DNA of 64,000 nucleotides from Myxococcota bacterium (GCA_029251165.1 JAQXDW010000054.1:124001-188000), one strand, 5' to 3'. Positions 25,254 to 33,873 are shown, counted from the stretch's first letter. The notes: generated by a model not told the origin, from the letters alone. Numbers and translations are program-made.

Positions 25254-25496
25254 TCAGCCCTGTTCGAGGATGTAGTCGATGGCATCCTGGACCGTCGAGA
25301 TCTTCTCGGCGTCTTCATCGGGGATCTCGATGTTGAAATCCTTCTCGATGAGCATCACAAGCTCGACGATATCGAGGCTATCGGCTCCAAGATCGTCAAT
25401 AAAGGAAGAGTCCAGCGCGATCTCCTCCTCGCTGACGCCGAGGCTCTGGCAGATGAGATCTTTGACCTTGGCGACGACTTCTTCTTTCTTGGCCAT
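25254..25496 (-). CDS. acpP: acyl carrier protein
   Basis: 80 residues, ATG start with a purine-rich upstream (GAAGGGAGC). The phosphopantetheine serine is in [14 protein letters not shown]. Highly acidic, as usual. It carries acyl chains for FabF, encoded next, and for PlsX, encoded 60 bases upstream. Confidence 0.97.
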   Translation of the reverse strand: MAKKEEVVAKVKDLICQSLGVSEEEIALDSSFIDDLGADSLDIVELVMLIEKDFNIEIPDEDAEKISTVQDAIDYILEQG

Positions 25497-25556
25497 CTGG
25501 CGCTCCCTTCGATGGGTGAGATGAAGGCGCCCTATATAGCCGAGGGAGCCAAGAGG

Positions 25557-26546
25557 TCAACCTTCTGCGGCACTGGCAGCCGCCATCGTCTGCTCAAGCT
25601 GCGCCACGATGCCATGAGAGGCAAGCTGAGAGGCTTGCTGGATGGCCCCAAACACCGCCCCGCTGTCCGACCGGCCGTGCCCGATGACGACCACGCCCTT
25701 TACGCCGAGCAGCAGTCCGCCGCCGAATTCTGCGTAGTCGGTTCGTTTGCGGAAGCGCCGAAGTGCCCCCTGTAGCAACCAAGCCCCCAGGCGTCCGGCA
25801 GTGTAGCGGACGATCTCTTCCTTGAGCAGTCGGCTGACCACCTCCGCAGTGGACTCGACAGTCTTGAGCATGACGTTGCCGACGAAGCCATCGCAGACCA
25901 GCACATCGCAGCCACCGCGAAAAGCCTCCGTCGGCTCGATCTGTCCGATAAAATTGACCGGAAGCGCTCGAATCAAGCCCTCGGCCGCACGGACCTGCTC
26001 GTTGCCCTTGCCAGCCTCGTGGCCGTTGGAGAGCAGGCCAATTCGCGGGGCCGTTAGCCCCTGCCCGGCGACCGCATAGCAATGCCCCATCAGGGCGAAC
26101 AGGGCGAGGTGCTCGGGCCGACAGTCGACGTTGGCGCCGAGGTCGAGCAGCACAAGCTGTCCGCCGTCTACCCGTGGGACCACCGCGCTCACGCCCGGGC
26201 GGGAGACACCGGGAATGCGCCCGAGCCGGAACAGCGCCGACGCCATTGCTGCGCCCGTGCTGCCACAGCTCACCGCCCCAGCAGCGCGCCCCTCTGCGAC
26301 GGCCTGGAGCGCAACCGAGATGCTGGCGCCTTTCTTGCGACGGACCGCCGCCACTGGCGGCTCATCCATCCCGATGACCTCAGCGGCATGCTGAATGGGG
26401 AGCGAGACGCCTCGGGGAATCAGCGGTGCCAGCTGAGCCTCATCGCCAACCAGAAGCACAGAAAGGCCGGCACGCACTGCGTGCACGGCTCCTGCGACAA
26501 TTGCACCTGGGGCCTGGTCCCCTCCCATCGCATCCAGGGCAATCAC
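25557..26546 (-). CDS. plsX: phosphate acyltransferase PlsX
   Basis: 329 residues from a GTG start (family beginning IALDAMGGDQAPG). Further family segments are GASISVALQAVAEGRAAGAVSCGSTGA and CDVLVCDGFVGNVMLKTVEST. It converts acyl-ACP to acyl-phosphate for phospholipid synthesis at the membrane. The rpmF-plsX-acpP-fabF order is the classic fab cluster; fabH, fabD and fabG are not here. The ribosome-binding site is weak, so coupling to rpmF (33 bases upstream) may matter. Confidence 0.94.
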   Translation of the reverse strand: MIALDAMGGDQAPGAIVAGAVHAVRAGLSVLLVGDEAQLAPLIPRGVSLPIQHAAEVIGMDEPPVAAVRRKKGASISVALQAVAEGRAAGAVSCGSTGAAMASALFRLGRIPGVSRPGVSAVVPRVDGGQLVLLDLGANVDCRPEHLALFALMGHCYAVAGQGLTAPRIGLLSNGHEAGKGNEQVRAAEGLIRALPVNFIGQIEPTEAFRGGCDVLVCDGFVGNVMLKTVESTAEVVSRLLKEEIVRYTAGRLGAWLLQGALRRFRKRTDYAEFGGGLLLGVKGVVVIGHGRSDSGAVFGAIQQASQLASHGIVAQLEQTMAAASAAEG

Positions 26547-26579
26547 CCTGGATTGTGGTGGGAGCGAATCAGTCAGGTG

Positions 26580-26780
26580 CTACTCCGCGGCCGGCTCGGC
26601 AGCAGACTGAGCGATGACCTGCACACCGCGGTAGACACCGCAGCTACCGCAGACGCGGTGGAGGAGCTTCAGCTCGCCGCAGTTCTCACAGAACTCGGAG
26701 GCAGCAGTGATTTTGAGGGCATCGTGGGCACGACGCATGCCCTTGCGTCGCTTGGAAGTACGCTTCTTGGGAACAGCCAT
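26580..26780 (-). CDS. rpmF: 50S ribosomal protein L32
   Basis: 66 residues, ATG start. [20 protein letters not shown] is diagnostic, followed by the zinc ribbon CENCGELK and CGSCGVYRG (four-cysteine, zinc-dependent form). A short acidic/alanine tail follows. It sits between the YceD gene and plsX, as in most bacteria. Confidence 0.97.
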   Translation of the reverse strand: MAVPKKRTSKRRKGMRRAHDALKITAASEFCENCGELKLLHRVCGSCGVYRGVQVIAQSAAEPAAE

Positions 26781-26828
26781 GGTTACACCGGGGAAGAAAG
26801 TATGAAGGAGATGGGAGCAGCTGAGAGA

Positions 26829-27344
26829 CTACTTGTTGGGAAGCTTGAGGCCTGAGAACGGTGAAGCCCTCTTGACCTCTGGACCCAAATCGTAGTCAAT
26901 CTGACCACAGGTTCCAGAGGTTCGACGCTCAACACCGGGTGAATCACAGAGAATTCGCCCCGGCATCCACAGCATCAGCTGCTCAGACACGACGTCAGTC
27001 ATATCCAGCAGTCGGCCATCAAACCAGCCCTCATCGAGATCATCTTCGTCGAGATCGCGATCGCCGGTGTCGGTCGGGTCTGCTGGAGCATAGCGAAGCG
27101 CGACTGGTCCGGAGAAACTGAGGGTCAGCTCAGCGAGGCACCGATCGCAGCTCGCGTCCAGGGTGAGCGAGCCTTCGCCGCTCACCACCACGCACTCGTC
27201 GTCTCTTGTCACCATCAGCGACATCGAGAGCGACTTGGCAGTGACCTCTAAGGCCCGCTTCGCTGCGCTGGCGAGCCAGGGAGTGTTGAGGTCGACCTGA
27301 ACCGGGCGACCCCGGGCAGGAATATCATCAGCGGATATGCGCAT
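26829..27344 (-). CDS. YceD/DUF177 family protein (large-subunit rRNA accumulation factor)
   Basis: 171 residues, ATG start. The family core is visible: CDRCLAELTLSFSGPVALRY, an acidic middle (RDLDEDDLDEG), DMTDVVSEQLMLWMPGRILCD and a C-terminal cysteine region. YceD homologues are needed for normal 23S rRNA accumulation and are almost always next to rpmF, as here (48-base gap). Confidence 0.9.
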   Translation of the reverse strand: MRISADDIPARGRPVQVDLNTPWLASAAKRALEVTAKSLSMSLMVTRDDECVVVSGEGSLTLDASCDRCLAELTLSFSGPVALRYAPADPTDTGDRDLDEDDLDEGWFDGRLLDMTDVVSEQLMLWMPGRILCDSPGVERRTSGTCGQIDYDLGPEVKRASPFSGLKLPNK

Positions 27345-27401
27345 CAGGCGCTCCGGGGGTTGAACCGGCAGCGTATATCTACAGCCCAGACCGGAGGCAA
27401 C

Positions 27402-28394
27402 CTACCGGGGAAATGCTGGCGCCAGCTCAACGTGCATGCAGCTTCGCCCGCAGCCGGCGATCGCCTTGAGGTGAGCCTGCCCGCCTTCTTCCCAGGAGAC
27501 CTTCAGTCCATCCTTCAGCGAGATGGGCGCATGAAACGGGCAGCTGAACAGCCGACCGTTGGCGGTGATCTCCAGGCGCTGTCCACCGACCGGACAGCGC
27601 CCGGTGCCCATCATGCGCTGACGAGACGAGGACTGCCGAGCGCGACCAGGCTCGCCATCCTGAACGGCGACCATGGCGTGTAGGGCGACGACCGCAGCGT
27701 GGCGAGTCCGACCAAACGGGCCCGCTTCGCTCTCGACCCCATCGAGGGCCTCTGGATCAGCCGGGAGTGCCTCGGCACGCCAGGGCGGGGTGAGCCGGAA
27801 GCCATCACTGCCGAGCTGACGTGCCCAGCCGATGACCGCGCTGATCTCTTCGTTGACCCGCCCCCGCCATGGAGTGAGGACCTCGATGTCCAGGACTGCA
27901 CCCCGGTATCGCTTCGCCTCGATGAACGCGCTGACCGCCTCGGCGGCGTCACGGACCTCCCCGCCCACGGACGATCGGTGCGCGGTGCTGGAGACACCAC
28001 CGACCTGAACCGAGACCGCGGCGAGGCCAACATCGACCAGATCCAGCGCCGCAGCATCGTTGATGCCAGCGCCGTCACAGACCAGCCGGGTGGGACACTC
28101 GAGGCGATGGACAAACCGGATGATCTCGACCAGTTCAGGGTGATCCCCCCGCTGCCCTGCGATCACAGTGACCGGTACCGGACCGAGCCAGGCAATCGCA
28201 TCGACGAGGAGGCGCCGCCAGTCGCCGCGGTTCAGCGGCGTCCCCTCCCCCATCACACCGGGCAGATCAGAGTCATCGAGACGAACCACAAGCCGAGCAG
28301 GACGGACCTGCAGCGGACTCGTCAGGCCGAGTCGTGCGCGAGCCCGTCGGAGAGTAGCGTGGGCGTGAACAATCTTCTGCTGTAGAAGTTTCAT
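27402..28394 (-). CDS. radical-SAM-like protein lacking the CxxxCxxC cluster motif
   Basis: 330 residues from the ATG at 28394, five bases after GGAG. The sequence follows a radical SAM/SPASM layout: a first strand PARLVVRLDDSDLPG where the cluster loop should be, then GDWRRLLVDAIAWLG, VTVIAGQRGDHPELVEII (GGEP region), TRLVCDGAGI, AAVSVQVGG, and a C-terminal SPASM-like part C267PVGGQRLEITANGRLFSC285 with C315 and C319. The three cysteines that bind the catalytic [4Fe-4S] cluster are absent. The protein may keep only an auxiliary cluster or be non-catalytic. It is 57 bases upstream of the YceD gene on the same strand and diverges from a lipoprotein gene. The family assignment is by eye and could be wrong. 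Confidence 0.55.
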   Translation of the reverse strand: MKLLQQKIVHAHATLRRARARLGLTSPLQVRPARLVVRLDDSDLPGVMGEGTPLNRGDWRRLLVDAIAWLGPVPVTVIAGQRGDHPELVEIIRFVHRLECPTRLVCDGAGINDAAALDLVDVGLAAVSVQVGGVSSTAHRSSVGGEVRDAAEAVSAFIEAKRYRGAVLDIEVLTPWRGRVNEEISAVIGWARQLGSDGFRLTPPWRAEALPADPEALDGVESEAGPFGRTRHAAVVALHAMVAVQDGEPGRARQSSSRQRMMGTGRCPVGGQRLEITANGRLFSCPFHAPISLKDGLKVSWEEGGQAHLKAIAGCGRSCMHVELAPAFPR

Positions 28395-28437
28395 GAGCAC
28401 TCCGTTACTACCACGGCGTGAGCGTCCTGGAGCCCTG

Positions 28438-28920
28438 ATGTCTGGTCTCGCCCTTTCCCTCCTGACAGTCCTCGGCTGTGATGAGCCCGATCCGCTCGTG
28501 CAGCCAGCTGCCGACTACGCCGCAGAGATGCGTGTGTTGATGGTGGAGAACGCCGCGCTCGAGCAGCACTTCATCGATCTGTCTGGTGAGCTCCACCAGG
28601 ACAGCCTCACCACAGAAGAGATCACCGCTGCGCTGGAGAACAATCTCATTCCCGGTGCGGTGGCGCTCGAAGAGAAGGCCACCGCGGCTGCGCCTTCAGC
28701 CCCAGAGCTCGCGATCCTTCACTCCAGGCTTGAGAAAGCCTGGGGCGACCGCACCCGCTCCTGGCAGGCGATCCAGGTCGCCTTTGAGGCGGGTGATCTC
28801 GACGGCCTCCAGACCGCAATGAGCCAGCGCACCGAGAGCCGCACCGCAGAAGAGCGCTACCTGCTCGATGCAGACGCGCTCCTTCGCCCCTACGGCGAGT
28901 CCGTCCCCCGCTACCCCTGA
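28438..28920 (+). CDS. small lipoprotein, unknown function
   Basis: 160 residues from the ATG at 28438, with GGAG five bases upstream; an earlier in-frame ATG would put a charged stretch before the signal. The signal ends at lipobox VLGC (C14). The mature part is helical and acidic/alanine-rich, with ALEQHFIDLSGELHQDSLTTEEITAALENN and a second helical half, perhaps a short bundle. No family recognised. It is divergent from the radical-SAM-like gene and 84 bases ahead of gltX. Confidence 0.65.
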   Translation: MSGLALSLLTVLGCDEPDPLVQPAADYAAEMRVLMVENAALEQHFIDLSGELHQDSLTTEEITAALENNLIPGAVALEEKATAAAPSAPELAILHSRLEKAWGDRTRSWQAIQVAFEAGDLDGLQTAMSQRTESRTAEERYLLDADALLRPYGESVPRYP

Positions 28921-29004
28921 GCCGGGTTACGACGCGCTGAATTGTACTGCTCACATCAGGGCCGTCCACCCCTGGACTGCGCCTGATTTTCCCATGAGGT
29001 CCAC

Positions 29005-30438
29005 ATGACCCCCCGTGTTCGCTTTGCCCCCTCCCCGACGGGGTACCTTCACATCGGCGGCGCCCGCACTGCGCTGTTCAACTGGCTCTACGCCCGACGC
29101 CACGACGGCGTCTTCGTCTTGCGCATCGAGGACACCGACCCCGAGCGCAGCAAGCCGGAGTACGAGGCTCAGATCATCGATGCGATGAAGTGGCTGGGGC
29201 TGGACTGGGACGAGGGCCCGCACAACGGCGGCGAGCACGGTCCCTACCGGCAGTCCGATCGGTTCGACCTCTACCGCACCTACATCGACAAGCTCCTCGC
29301 CTCCGGCAGCGCCTACCGCTGCACCTGCAGCAAGGAGCGCCTGGATGCACTGCGCGAGCAGCAGAAGACCGACAAGACCCGCCTGGGCTACGACGGCCTC
29401 TGCCGAGACGCCGGGTACGGCGCTGACTGCGGTCCCCATGTCGTGCGCCTGCGGATGCCCGACGAGGGCACCACGGTGGTCGATGACCTCATCAAGGGAC
29501 CAACCCGCTTCGAAAACGCCACCCTCACCGACTGGATCCTGCTGCGGGCCGACGGCGCACCGACCTACAATTTCGTGGTCGTCGTCGACGATCACGAGAT
29601 GGCGATCACCCACGTTGTGCGCGGCGACGATCACCTCAACAACACCCCCCGCCAGCAGTGCCTCTACAACGCCCTCGGCCTTCCCCTGCCCGCGTTTGCA
29701 CACCTCCCGATGATCCTCGGTGAGGATGGCAGCCGGATGTCCAAGCGACACGGCGCGACCAGCGTCGGCGAGTACCGCAAGGAGGGCTTCCTCGCTGAGG
29801 CGCTCATCAACTACCTCACCCGGCTGGGCTGGGCGCACGGAGACATGGAGGCATTCACCACCGATGAGTCCACCGCAGTGTTCACGTTCGGCGGCGTCAA
29901 CAAGACCGGCGCGAAGTGGGACCGGGTCAAGCTGACCTGGCTCAACCAGCACTGGATGAAGCAGCTCTCGACCGACGACCTCGCCGCACGCTCCAAGCCA
30001 TTCTTCGAGGACCTCGGCCTGACCGTCGATGCGCGGCTCCCGGCTGCGGTCGCCTCGCTGGCGGAGCGCGCGAAGACCCTCGTCGACCTCGCCGAGCAGG
30101 GCGCGTTCTACTTCACCGCAGACGACGCCATCGCGCACGATCCGGCTGCGGTCAAGAAGTTCATGAAGGCCAGCCGGGGTGCTGATCTCGACAACCTCAT
30201 CGCAGCCCTGACCGAGGTGACAGACTGGACCGAGGCAGGTCTGGAGGCCGCCGTGCAGTCCTTTCTGGCAGCCAACGAGCTGAAGCTCTCCCGCATCGCA
30301 CAGCCGGTCCGGGTCTCGCTCACCGGACAGCGCATCGGTCCCGGTCTGTACGAGACTCTGGCAGCGATAGGAAAGGAGAGCGCACTCGCACGGCTGAAGA
30401 TCGGCGCAGGCCTCTGCCACGCACGCGCACAGGGCTGA
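29005..30438 (+). CDS. gltX: glutamyl-tRNA synthetase
   Basis: 477 residues, ATG start after GAGGTCCAC. Class I signatures: the HIGH-type HIGG at 16-19 in APSPTGYLHIGGART and the KMSKS-type GSRMSKRHG. The zinc site of the acceptor-binding domain is complete (C106, C108, Y129, C133). The C-terminal helical domain recognises the anticodon. It charges tRNA-Glu, whose CTC isoacceptor is encoded 80 bases downstream. Whether it is discriminating cannot be told from the sequence. Confidence 0.96.
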   Translation: MTPRVRFAPSPTGYLHIGGARTALFNWLYARRHDGVFVLRIEDTDPERSKPEYEAQIIDAMKWLGLDWDEGPHNGGEHGPYRQSDRFDLYRTYIDKLLASGSAYRCTCSKERLDALREQQKTDKTRLGYDGLCRDAGYGADCGPHVVRLRMPDEGTTVVDDLIKGPTRFENATLTDWILLRADGAPTYNFVVVVDDHEMAITHVVRGDDHLNNTPRQQCLYNALGLPLPAFAHLPMILGEDGSRMSKRHGATSVGEYRKEGFLAEALINYLTRLGWAHGDMEAFTTDESTAVFTFGGVNKTGAKWDRVKLTWLNQHWMKQLSTDDLAARSKPFFEDLGLTVDARLPAAVASLAERAKTLVDLAEQGAFYFTADDAIAHDPAAVKKFMKASRGADLDNLIAALTEVTDWTEAGLEAAVQSFLAANELKLSRIAQPVRVSLTGQRIGPGLYETLAAIGKESALARLKIGAGLCHARAQG

Positions 30439-30444
30439 TTTTTT

Positions 30445-30472
30445 CCTTGACGCTCCGAGGCCGCCCGGTAAT
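30445..30472 (+). promoter_or_regulatory. sigma70-type promoter for tRNA-Glu
   Basis: TTGACG (30445-30450) and TAATAA (30467-30472) are separated by 16 bases. The -10 box ends 46 bases before the tRNA. It stands right after the gltX stop, so the tRNA need not depend on gltX transcription. Confidence 0.6.
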
Positions 30473-30518
30473 AAAACAGGCGCTCCCGGGAACACCCGGA
30501 CGCTCTTTACAGTACTCT

Positions 30519-30591
30519 GCTCCCATCGTCTAGTGGCCAAGGACACCGGCCTCTCACGCCGTAAACACGGGTTCGACTCCCGTTGGGAGTA
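30519..30591 (+). tRNA. tRNA-Glu (anticodon CTC)
   Basis: A 73-base cloverleaf without encoded CCA: acceptor GCTCCCA pairs with TGGGAGT (first pair G.T), discriminator A, D-arm around GTCTAGTGG, anticodon loop CTCTCAC with anticodon CTC, and T-arm ACGGG-TTCGACT-CCCGT. The outermost anticodon-stem pair is a C-T mismatch. Closely similar to bacterial tRNA-Glu genes, and placed directly after gltX. Confidence 0.93.
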
Positions 30592-30598
30592 CTACTGA

Positions 30599-30637
30599 CC
30601 CGCCAAGGATTAACTTCCTTGGCGGGTTTTTTCTTTT
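30599..30637 (+). terminator. rho-independent terminator after tRNA-Glu
   Basis: CCCGCCAAGGA (30599-30609) pairs perfectly with TCCTTGGCGGG (30616-30626) around a six-base loop and is followed by TTTTTTCTTTT. A textbook intrinsic terminator, beginning seven bases after the tRNA. Confidence 0.95.
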
Positions 30638-30822
30638 GGTTCGGGTGCACTCTCACCGCGAAGCGGACGCGAGGGCCATCCCCTCAAGGCCGCCCCGCGC
30701 ACACGGGCAGGCTTATTGACGCGGCCGGTCCTCAAAGGAGTGTCGGGAGAACGCTGCTCTGCCATGCCGGCGCCATGATGAGCAAGGACTGGTCTGACGG
30801 TCGCGACGGCCCCTGCTGCGCA

Positions 30823-31164
30823 TCACTTCTGGCGGAGGAGCCGCTGCAAGTGAGAGGGACTCGGCAGCGGGTTCATCGCCTTGACACAGGGAACGCACAG
30901 CTTTCCGTGAGGGTCCTCATAGAGGAGCGCGCTGTCTACATGGGCCATGTCGTAGATGGCACACCGCCGACTTCCGAGGGGCCAGAGGCGGGGTGTTGGC
31001 TCTCCGTGAGAGACGTCGGACCAGCAGCTCGGGCACAGCATGTGTCTCTGATCGTGGCTGTGCGCGCAGGCCGCTGTTGTCGCGATTGAGGTTCCGCACA
31101 GCCGACATCGACAGACCCTCAGCAGTCTCATCGCCCCCCGCTGAACCCACTTACGCCACGACAT
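30823..31164 (-). CDS. possible zinc-ribbon protein, ComF N-terminus-like
   Basis: About 113 residues from the ATG at 31164; the frame extends further upstream without a stop. It contains three cysteine pairs: CRLCG, CPSCW and CVPC, with HVDSALLYEDPHG between the last two. The spacing recalls the N-terminal zinc region of ComF, but no phosphoribosyltransferase domain follows. The surrounding 1.5 kb codes poorly, so it may be a remnant rather than a functional gene. Confidence 0.35.
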   Translation of the reverse strand: MSWRKWVQRGAMRLLRVCRCRLCGTSIATTAACAHSHDQRHMLCPSCWSDVSHGEPTPRLWPLGSRRCAIYDMAHVDSALLYEDPHGKLCVPCVKAMNPLPSPSHLQRLLRQK

Positions 31165-31237
31165 GAATCGAGGCCCCAGGTTGTCCGACCAGGCATCAAA
31201 CTCTTCCGCCCTCCCGTTTCGATAGGTCTCTCGGTCT

Positions 31238-31462
31238 TCACTGGTCCCGGACGAGTGGGTGCGAGACAGCACACCAGAGCGGGCGGGCGGGCGGACTGAG
31301 GGTGAGACAAAGATTGCCGGCCTTGTCACCCTCGTGCCACTGCAGCGAGACGAGGTGTCCCGAGGTGTTGTGGGTCCCGAGGAGACCGACACCGTCAGTA
31401 CACCACAAGCCTGGGGGAAATCCGATGGTGTCTGCCAAGCGCTCCAGCTGTCTTCGCTTCAT
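31238..31462 (-). CDS. small hypothetical protein
   Basis: 74 residues beginning MKRRQLERLADTIGFPPGL, with GGAG four bases before the ATG. The composition is protein-like (GLLGTHNTSGHLVSLQWHEG), more so than the overlapping frames. No family recognised. It may be a surviving fragment of the decayed region upstream. Confidence 0.35.
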   Translation of the reverse strand: MKRRQLERLADTIGFPPGLWCTDGVGLLGTHNTSGHLVSLQWHEGDKAGNLCLTLSPPARPLWCAVSHPLVRDQ

Positions 31463-32040
31463 GCTTCTCCGCGCCGTCGTGTGCGTCCCATCTGGAGAAG
31501 AGCGGCCTCATCAGGGGATGCGATGCGACTCCAGGCACTCCAGGAGCCCGTCGTGAGGCTTGACGGTATCGAACCGATTCCCATTCTGAGAGGGTCGTAC
31601 CCCCGCTCCAGGCGTAGACGCGGCTGATGAGAGCAGACTCAGGATGCCTCTGCAGCTTCCATGCTGCGCAGAAGCCTGGGGCTCGTGCAGGGAGAGCAAC
31701 ACGAGGCGGGCGCGATGTTGCAGATGGTGCTGCACTGAGCGCCCGTGAATCGGTTCGGGGTCTGCGCCCTTCATCAAGCAGCAGGCCGCCTGAGGGGGGC
31801 CATACACGGCAGGAGCCGCGACGCGATAGAGCGCTCGGTGCAGTCGGGCAAGCGGTCGACCACGGACACCACCCGAGCACATCGGGGCCAGCCGGAGTAC
31901 CTGCACGCCGCCGCTGCTTTCCCTGCGAGATGGAGCGGGATCATGCCGGCGCAGCGCACCGCTTGAGCATGATGGCCCCGTCTTTCTCCGGCGGAGTCTT
32001 TGTGTCAATGGTGGGCGGGTGATGTGTGGCAGCCAATGCG
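31463..32040 (-). pseudogene. probable decayed ankyrin-like gene with frameshifts
   Basis: Read on the minus strand, ankyrin-like pieces fall in different frames: GMIPLHLAGKAAAA in one (about 31900-31950), then CLMKGADPEPIHGRS and QHHLQHRARLVLLSLHE in another (about 31640-31780), each interrupted by a shift or stop in a single frame. The pieces resemble the TPLHLAA and GADPN parts of ankyrin repeats. At least two frame changes are needed, so if it was a gene it is now broken, or the region contains sequencing errors. Confidence 0.35.
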
Positions 32041-32128
32041 ACCACGAACACCACCCGCCCCCTCTGCATGAGCCCCCGCTGAGCCGGCTCCGAATCAGGC
32101 CCAGAGGGAGCAGCCCACACGCAGCGGG

Positions 32129-33355
32129 CTAGAAGCGGCCGGTACCCAGCCAAGCATCCCCGGCAGCCCACCAGGTGTCGCCGACGATGGCTGCGGTCTG
32201 AAGGATCTCGGGATCCGCCTTGACCTCGGTCCAGGTCAGTCCAGCGTCTTCGGTCAGCAGGATGAAGCCACCCTGCGTGGTCGGGTAGCGATGGCCGACT
32301 GCGATGCCGCGGTTGCCATCCATCTCGATGTCATGGACCACATCCACACCCGCCGGCAGCGGAATGGAGCTCCAGGAGTCGCCGCTGTCGGTGCTGCGGT
32401 AGATGAAGCCCGATGCCACTGTGGTCGCATCCTGATCGCGACCGCCGACCAACCAGGTCATCCCATCGTCGTGGGTTGCCATCGACTGGACCTCACCGAT
32501 GATGTTGCTGTCGACGGTGTTGGCGTGGAAATTCGTCCAGTCACCCTGGCTGTGAAGGGAGGGAGTGAAGATGACCGGCGGCTCGGTGATCTGGCTCCCG
32601 CCACCATAGATGGTTCCATCAGAGAGAGCGGTCATGGAGAGCATGTAGTAGTAGGAATAGCCGCCGCTATCGAGGTTGGCGTCTTCCCAGTAGCGCTCTT
32701 CCTTGACCCAGGTGAGGCCATCGTCTTCGGACCAGGTGATGTCTCCGGCGGTGAGGCTGGCGACCATCAGCCGATCGCTGCCCGAGGTGGCCATCGCACC
32801 GCAGTTGGACATGTAGACCGCAGCCGAGTCGGAGTTGTTGTTGCCATAGGACAGCAGCGTGCTCCAGGTGCTGCCATCGAGTCGGAAGAGCAGGCCACCA
32901 TCGGAGGTGCTGTCGTAGTCATGACCACACAGCAGCAAGCGCCCCGAGTCGTCCTGCTCAACCTCATAGACGTACAGGTCGTTGGAGGGGTGGCCACGGG
33001 TGAAGCTCTGGCCGCCGTCGTCGGTCTTCCAGAGCCCCAGGCCGTTGCCACAGCCGAGGTAGCCGTTGTCTGCATCGAGGAACGTCAGGGCATACGGTGT
33101 GCCAGCGCCGCCGCAGGGATCGGTCAGCTCGGTGAGCGGCTCGCCTGGGTCGGCGTCGGTGTCGGCGTCGGTGTCGGCGTCGGCGTCGGCGTCGGTGTCG
33201 GTGTCCGTGTCGGCGTCAGCCTCGGTGTCGGTGTCGGTCACACCGGAGTCGGTTTCGTTGCCATCGGTGGTGCCAGAGTCGGAATCAGAGCCGCTTCCAC
33301 CCGTGCAGGCGAGAGCAAAGAGCAGTGCAGGGGGAACGATTAATTTCAGTCGCAT
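32129..33355 (-). CDS. BNR/Ycf48-type beta-propeller lipoprotein with Asp-rich linker
   Basis: 408 residues from the ATG at 33355, preceded by GAGGAAACC. The lipobox is ALAC (C17 in the mature start CTGGSGS). A linker of about 50 residues of alternating Asp with Thr, Ala or Ser follows. The remainder is a propeller with several Asp-box/BNR turns: TDDGGQSFTRG, EDDGLTWVKEE, STDSGDSWSSI and TEDAGLTWTEV. No sialidase catalytic residues are evident. It is probably displayed on the cell surface; linkers of this kind are common in myxobacterial lipoproteins. It is flanked on both sides by poorly coding DNA. Confidence 0.8.
   Translation of the reverse strand: MRLKLIVPPALLFALACTGGSGSDSDSGTTDGNETDSGVTDTDTEADADTDTDTDADADADTDADTDADPGEPLTELTDPCGGAGTPYALTFLDADNGYLGCGNGLGLWKTDDGGQSFTRGHPSNDLYVYEVEQDDSGRLLLCGHDYDSTSDGGLLFRLDGSTWSTLLSYGNNNSDSAAVYMSNCGAMATSGSDRLMVASLTAGDITWSEDDGLTWVKEERYWEDANLDSGGYSYYYMLSMTALSDGTIYGGGSQITEPPVIFTPSLHSQGDWTNFHANTVDSNIIGEVQSMATHDDGMTWLVGGRDQDATTVASGFIYRSTDSGDSWSSIPLPAGVDVVHDIEMDGNRGIAVGHRYPTTQGGFILLTEDAGLTWTEVKADPEILQTAAIVGDTWWAAGDAWLGTGRF
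33150..33241. repeat. trinucleotide-pair repeat encoding the (Asp-Thr/Ala)n linker
   Basis: Near-perfect tandem units of GTCGGC and GTCGGT on the plus strand, read on the minus strand as alternating Asp and Ala/Thr codons within the lipoprotein gene. Such a tract can change length by slippage in steps of two residues without breaking the frame. Confidence 0.8.
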
Positions 33356-33873
33356 TGGTTTCCTCAGATTTAGAAATTCAAGATATATTTCAGCGAGAGT
33401 CGTGTCCAGCAGACTGTAATGCCCAGACAAGCGAACCACCGACAACTATAAAACCAATCAACAATGATTATGTCAGTTTTCACCAGTCAGAGCAGTGCAG
33501 TCTGTCCCGATGTCGATGCCTGAGGTGGAATCTGTACCGCTGCTGTGTGGCGAGGTCATTCCGGGCAGCACTCGTGCAGGATCCGTGTTCGTACACGGTG
33601 CTCTTCCGTCTGAGACCCGGTCCAGTTCTTCATCATCAGAGGGCGTGTAAATACGGATGGTCTCGAGATTCTGTTTGTTGCTTTGGATTTCCATGAAGCG
33701 CGCATTGCTGCCGACTGGCGCTGAGCGGACAGGAGGAAGAAGGCGAAGCCGTATACATGACCTGAGGCGCCGAGTCTGGTGCAGGATGCTGTTCGTTGTC
33801 TGCATGCCTTGTCTGTCGCTTTAAGAATGTCCAGCGGCTCCGAACTTCACCCTCTCGACAATTCACCACAGGC
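33356..33873. other. region without a convincing gene
   Basis: About 520 bases that are lower in GC than the neighbours, particularly 33360-33480. It carries the presumed promoter region of the propeller lipoprotein. Short frames on both strands show no recognisable protein. Confidence 0.55.

Noticed and set aside
30583..31089. 168-codon plus-strand open frame beginning in the tRNA-Glu 3' end
   Set aside because: It runs through the strong terminator at 30599-30637 and has no protein-like composition; the minus strand fits better.
33150..33241. Possible CRISPR-like repeat
   Set aside because: Units are six bases, contiguous and in frame within a lipoprotein gene; there are no spacers.
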